A stretch of 8,332 nt of DNA from NCBI GenBank assembly GCA_002311975.1, contig DCAL01000023.1, forward strand, positions 305 to 8,636, read 5' to 3'. This stretch comes from Fidelibacterota bacterium UBA1134. Lineage in GTDB: Bacteria; Fidelibacterota; Marinisomatia; Marinisomatales; S15-B10. Position numbers and translations under genes: made by a program. The number at the start of each line of letters is the position of its first letter. Positions within the stretch are counted from its first letter, which is position 1. The notes below the pieces were generated by a model. That model was not told the DNA's origin. It saw nothing but the letters and a program-made list of their open reading frames with translations, and searched no databases. Below, piece by piece: positions 7,050 through 8,332 of this stretch.

Positions 7050-8332
7050 ATGAAAGAGATTCCCTTAGATAGAGTTAGAAACATCGGCATTCTGGCGCAT
7101 ATCGACGCCGGCAAAACGACGACGACTGAACGCGTCCTCTACTACACGGGAAGAGTTCATCGAATGGGAGAGGTACACGACGGTGCGGCTACCATGGACT
7201 GGATGCAGCAGGAGAAGGAGAGAGGTATCCCCATTACTTCAGCCGCCACTACGACTTTCTGGGATGATCACAGAATCAACATTATCGATACGCCGGGGCA
7301 CATCGATTTTACAGCGGAGGTTGAAAGGTCCCTTCGTGTACTGGATGGTGCGGTAGTGATCTTTTGTGCCGTCGGTGGAGTGGAACCTCAGAGTGAGACA
7401 GTCTGGCGACAAGCTGACAAGTACAGAGTTCCGCGGATAGCGTTTGTCAACAAAATGGATAGGATGGGCGCCGATTTTGAGCACGTAGTCGTTATGATGA
7501 AGAAGCGTCTCAATGCCGATCCACTGCCTCTCACGATCCCTATCGGAGCGGGTGAACTGTTCGCCGGTCTGATAGACCTTATTCGCATGAAGGCGATCAT
7601 CTACAATGAATCGAGTTTTGGTGTACACTACGACTTTATCGATATCCCTGATGATATGAATGCGGAGGCGGAAAAAGCCCGTCACCACTTGGTTGAAGAG
7701 TGCGCAACCTACGATGAGAAGCTTCTAGTGAAATATCTTGCCGGAGAAGAGATTACGGAAGATGAGATTAAAGGTGCTCTGAGGAAGGGTTGTCTCGATA
7801 ACGCATTCATTCCAGTCTTATGCGGCTCCGCGTTTAAGAACAAGGGTATTCAGAGATTGTTAGATGCGATAGTGGATTTTCTGCCATCTCCTCTGGACAA
7901 GGCTGAAGTGATCGGACATGCTCCGGAAGACTCCGATATTCTGTTGAGCCGTGCACCGTCAACCGAGGAACCATTCAGTGCTCTCGCCTTCAAGATTATG
8001 ACAGATCCTTATGTCGGTCGGTTGACATTCTTCAGGGTTTATTCTGGTGTCCTTACCTCGGGTTCTTCTGTGTTGAATACGGCCACGGGACGGAAAGAGA
8101 GGATCGGGCGGTTACTTCTTATGCACGCGAACAAGCGTGAAGAACGCAAGAGTGTTTCGGCTGGAGAGATCGCAGCCGCCGTGGGATTGAAGCAGACAAA
8201 AACGGGTAATACGTTGTGCGATCCGTCCGCACCAATCGTGCTTGAGGCTATGGATTTTCAGGAACCGGTCATTTCGATCGCTATCGAAGCAACCAGCAAA
8301 GCAGAGCAGGACAGTCTCGCTGATGCTCTTAT
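7050..8332 (+). CDS. fusA: Translation elongation factor G, N-terminal part (3' end outside window)
   Basis: EF-G is the GTPase that moves tRNAs and mRNA through the ribosome after peptide bond formation and, with ribosome recycling factor, splits ribosomes. The frame is open from ATG 7050 to the right edge, giving 427 full codons of a protein usually near 700. The GTPase domain shows the P-loop AHIDAGKTTTT (residues 16-26), the G3 motif DTPGH (80-84), the G4 motif NKMD (134-137) and the G5-type GSAFKNKG. Domain II begins near EEPFSALAFKIMTDPYVGRLTFFRVYSG, and the window stops at the domain II/III boundary (SKAEQDSLADAL). The one odd feature is the switch I G2 motif: RGIPIT with Pro at residue 61, where the family has Thr (RGITIT). 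The late domain II segment FQEPVISIAIEATSKAEQ also departs from the usual FPEPVISIAVEPKTKADQ. The start fits the family N-terminus and lies 2 bases after rpsG. Position and motifs indicate the main EF-G, not a paralogue. Confidence 0.97.
   Translation, partial: MKEIPLDRVRNIGILAHIDAGKTTTTERVLYYTGRVHRMGEVHDGAATMDWMQQEKERGIPITSAATTTFWDDHRINIIDTPGHIDFTAEVERSLRVLDGAVVIFCAVGGVEPQSETVWRQADKYRVPRIAFVNKMDRMGADFEHVVVMMKKRLNADPLPLTIPIGAGELFAGLIDLIRMKAIIYNESSFGVHYDFIDIPDDMNAEAEKARHHLVEECATYDEKLLVKYLAGEEITEDEIKGALRKGCLDNAFIPVLCGSAFKNKGIQRLLDAIVDFLPSPLDKAEVIGHAPEDSDILLSRAPSTEEPFSALAFKIMTDPYVGRLTFFRVYSGVLTSGSSVLNTATGRKERIGRLLLMHANKREERKSVSAGEIAAAVGLKQTKTGNTLCDPSAPIVLEAMDFQEPVISIAIEATSKAEQDSLADAL

Larger units (their letters stand above)
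1..8332 (+). other. Contiguous rpoBC-str gene cluster (probable single operon)
   Basis: Five co-directional genes, rpoB-rpoC-rpsL-rpsG-fusA, are separated by 16, 23, 3 and 2 bases. I see no terminator or convincing promoter between them, so one transcript is the simplest reading (inference). In E. coli rpoBC and str are separate operons, while in many other phyla, including Bacteroidota and Firmicutes, they are neighbours. The operon's promoter and its end lie outside the window. Confidence 0.8.

Overview
This window is a stretch of core bacterial chromosome carrying the end of the rpoBC transcription operon joined directly to the str (ribosomal protein/elongation factor) operon. All genes are on the + strand: rpoB (3' part only, cut by the left edge), rpoC (complete), rpsL (complete), rpsG (complete) and fusA (5' part only, cut by the right edge). 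The intergenic gaps are 16, 23, 3 and 2 bases, so essentially every base is coding or ribosome-binding site. I see no mobile element, CRISPR array, RNA gene, terminator or accessory gene, and no stretch over 300 bases without a gene.

The organism is a bacterium probably belonging to, or near, the FCB (Fibrobacterota-Chlorobiota-Bacteroidota) supergroup. As I remember these families, RpoC resembles that group in its N-terminal segment, in an SI3-type insertion in the trigger loop, and in an extra charged segment just before the conserved C-terminal block. Clear Shine-Dalgarno sequences precede rpoC and rpsL (GGAGG-type), which argues against typical Bacteroidota, where such sites are usually weak or absent. 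An uncultured FCB-related lineage such as Marinimicrobia would fit, but I cannot fix the phylum without a tree.

Layout: 1-1896 RpoB C-terminal half; 1913-6184 RpoC, starting at TTG; 6208-6579 S12; 6583-7047 S7, starting at GTG; 7050 to the right edge EF-G, domain I and most of domain II. RpoB and RpoC form the catalytic core of RNA polymerase. S12 and S7 are small-subunit proteins of the decoding centre and the head, and EF-G drives translocation on that ribosome. Co-transcription would tie RNA polymerase production to translation capacity.

No new biological system is visible. The most notable item is in EF-G: the switch I (G2) threonine, nearly invariant in translational GTPases, is encoded as proline (RGIPIT, residue 61). 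Also of note are the tightly coupled junctions, where the last codon (AGG) plus stop of rpsL and of rpsG appear to double as the ribosome-binding site of the next gene, and the absence of room for an E. coli-type S7 repressor site between rpsL and rpsG.
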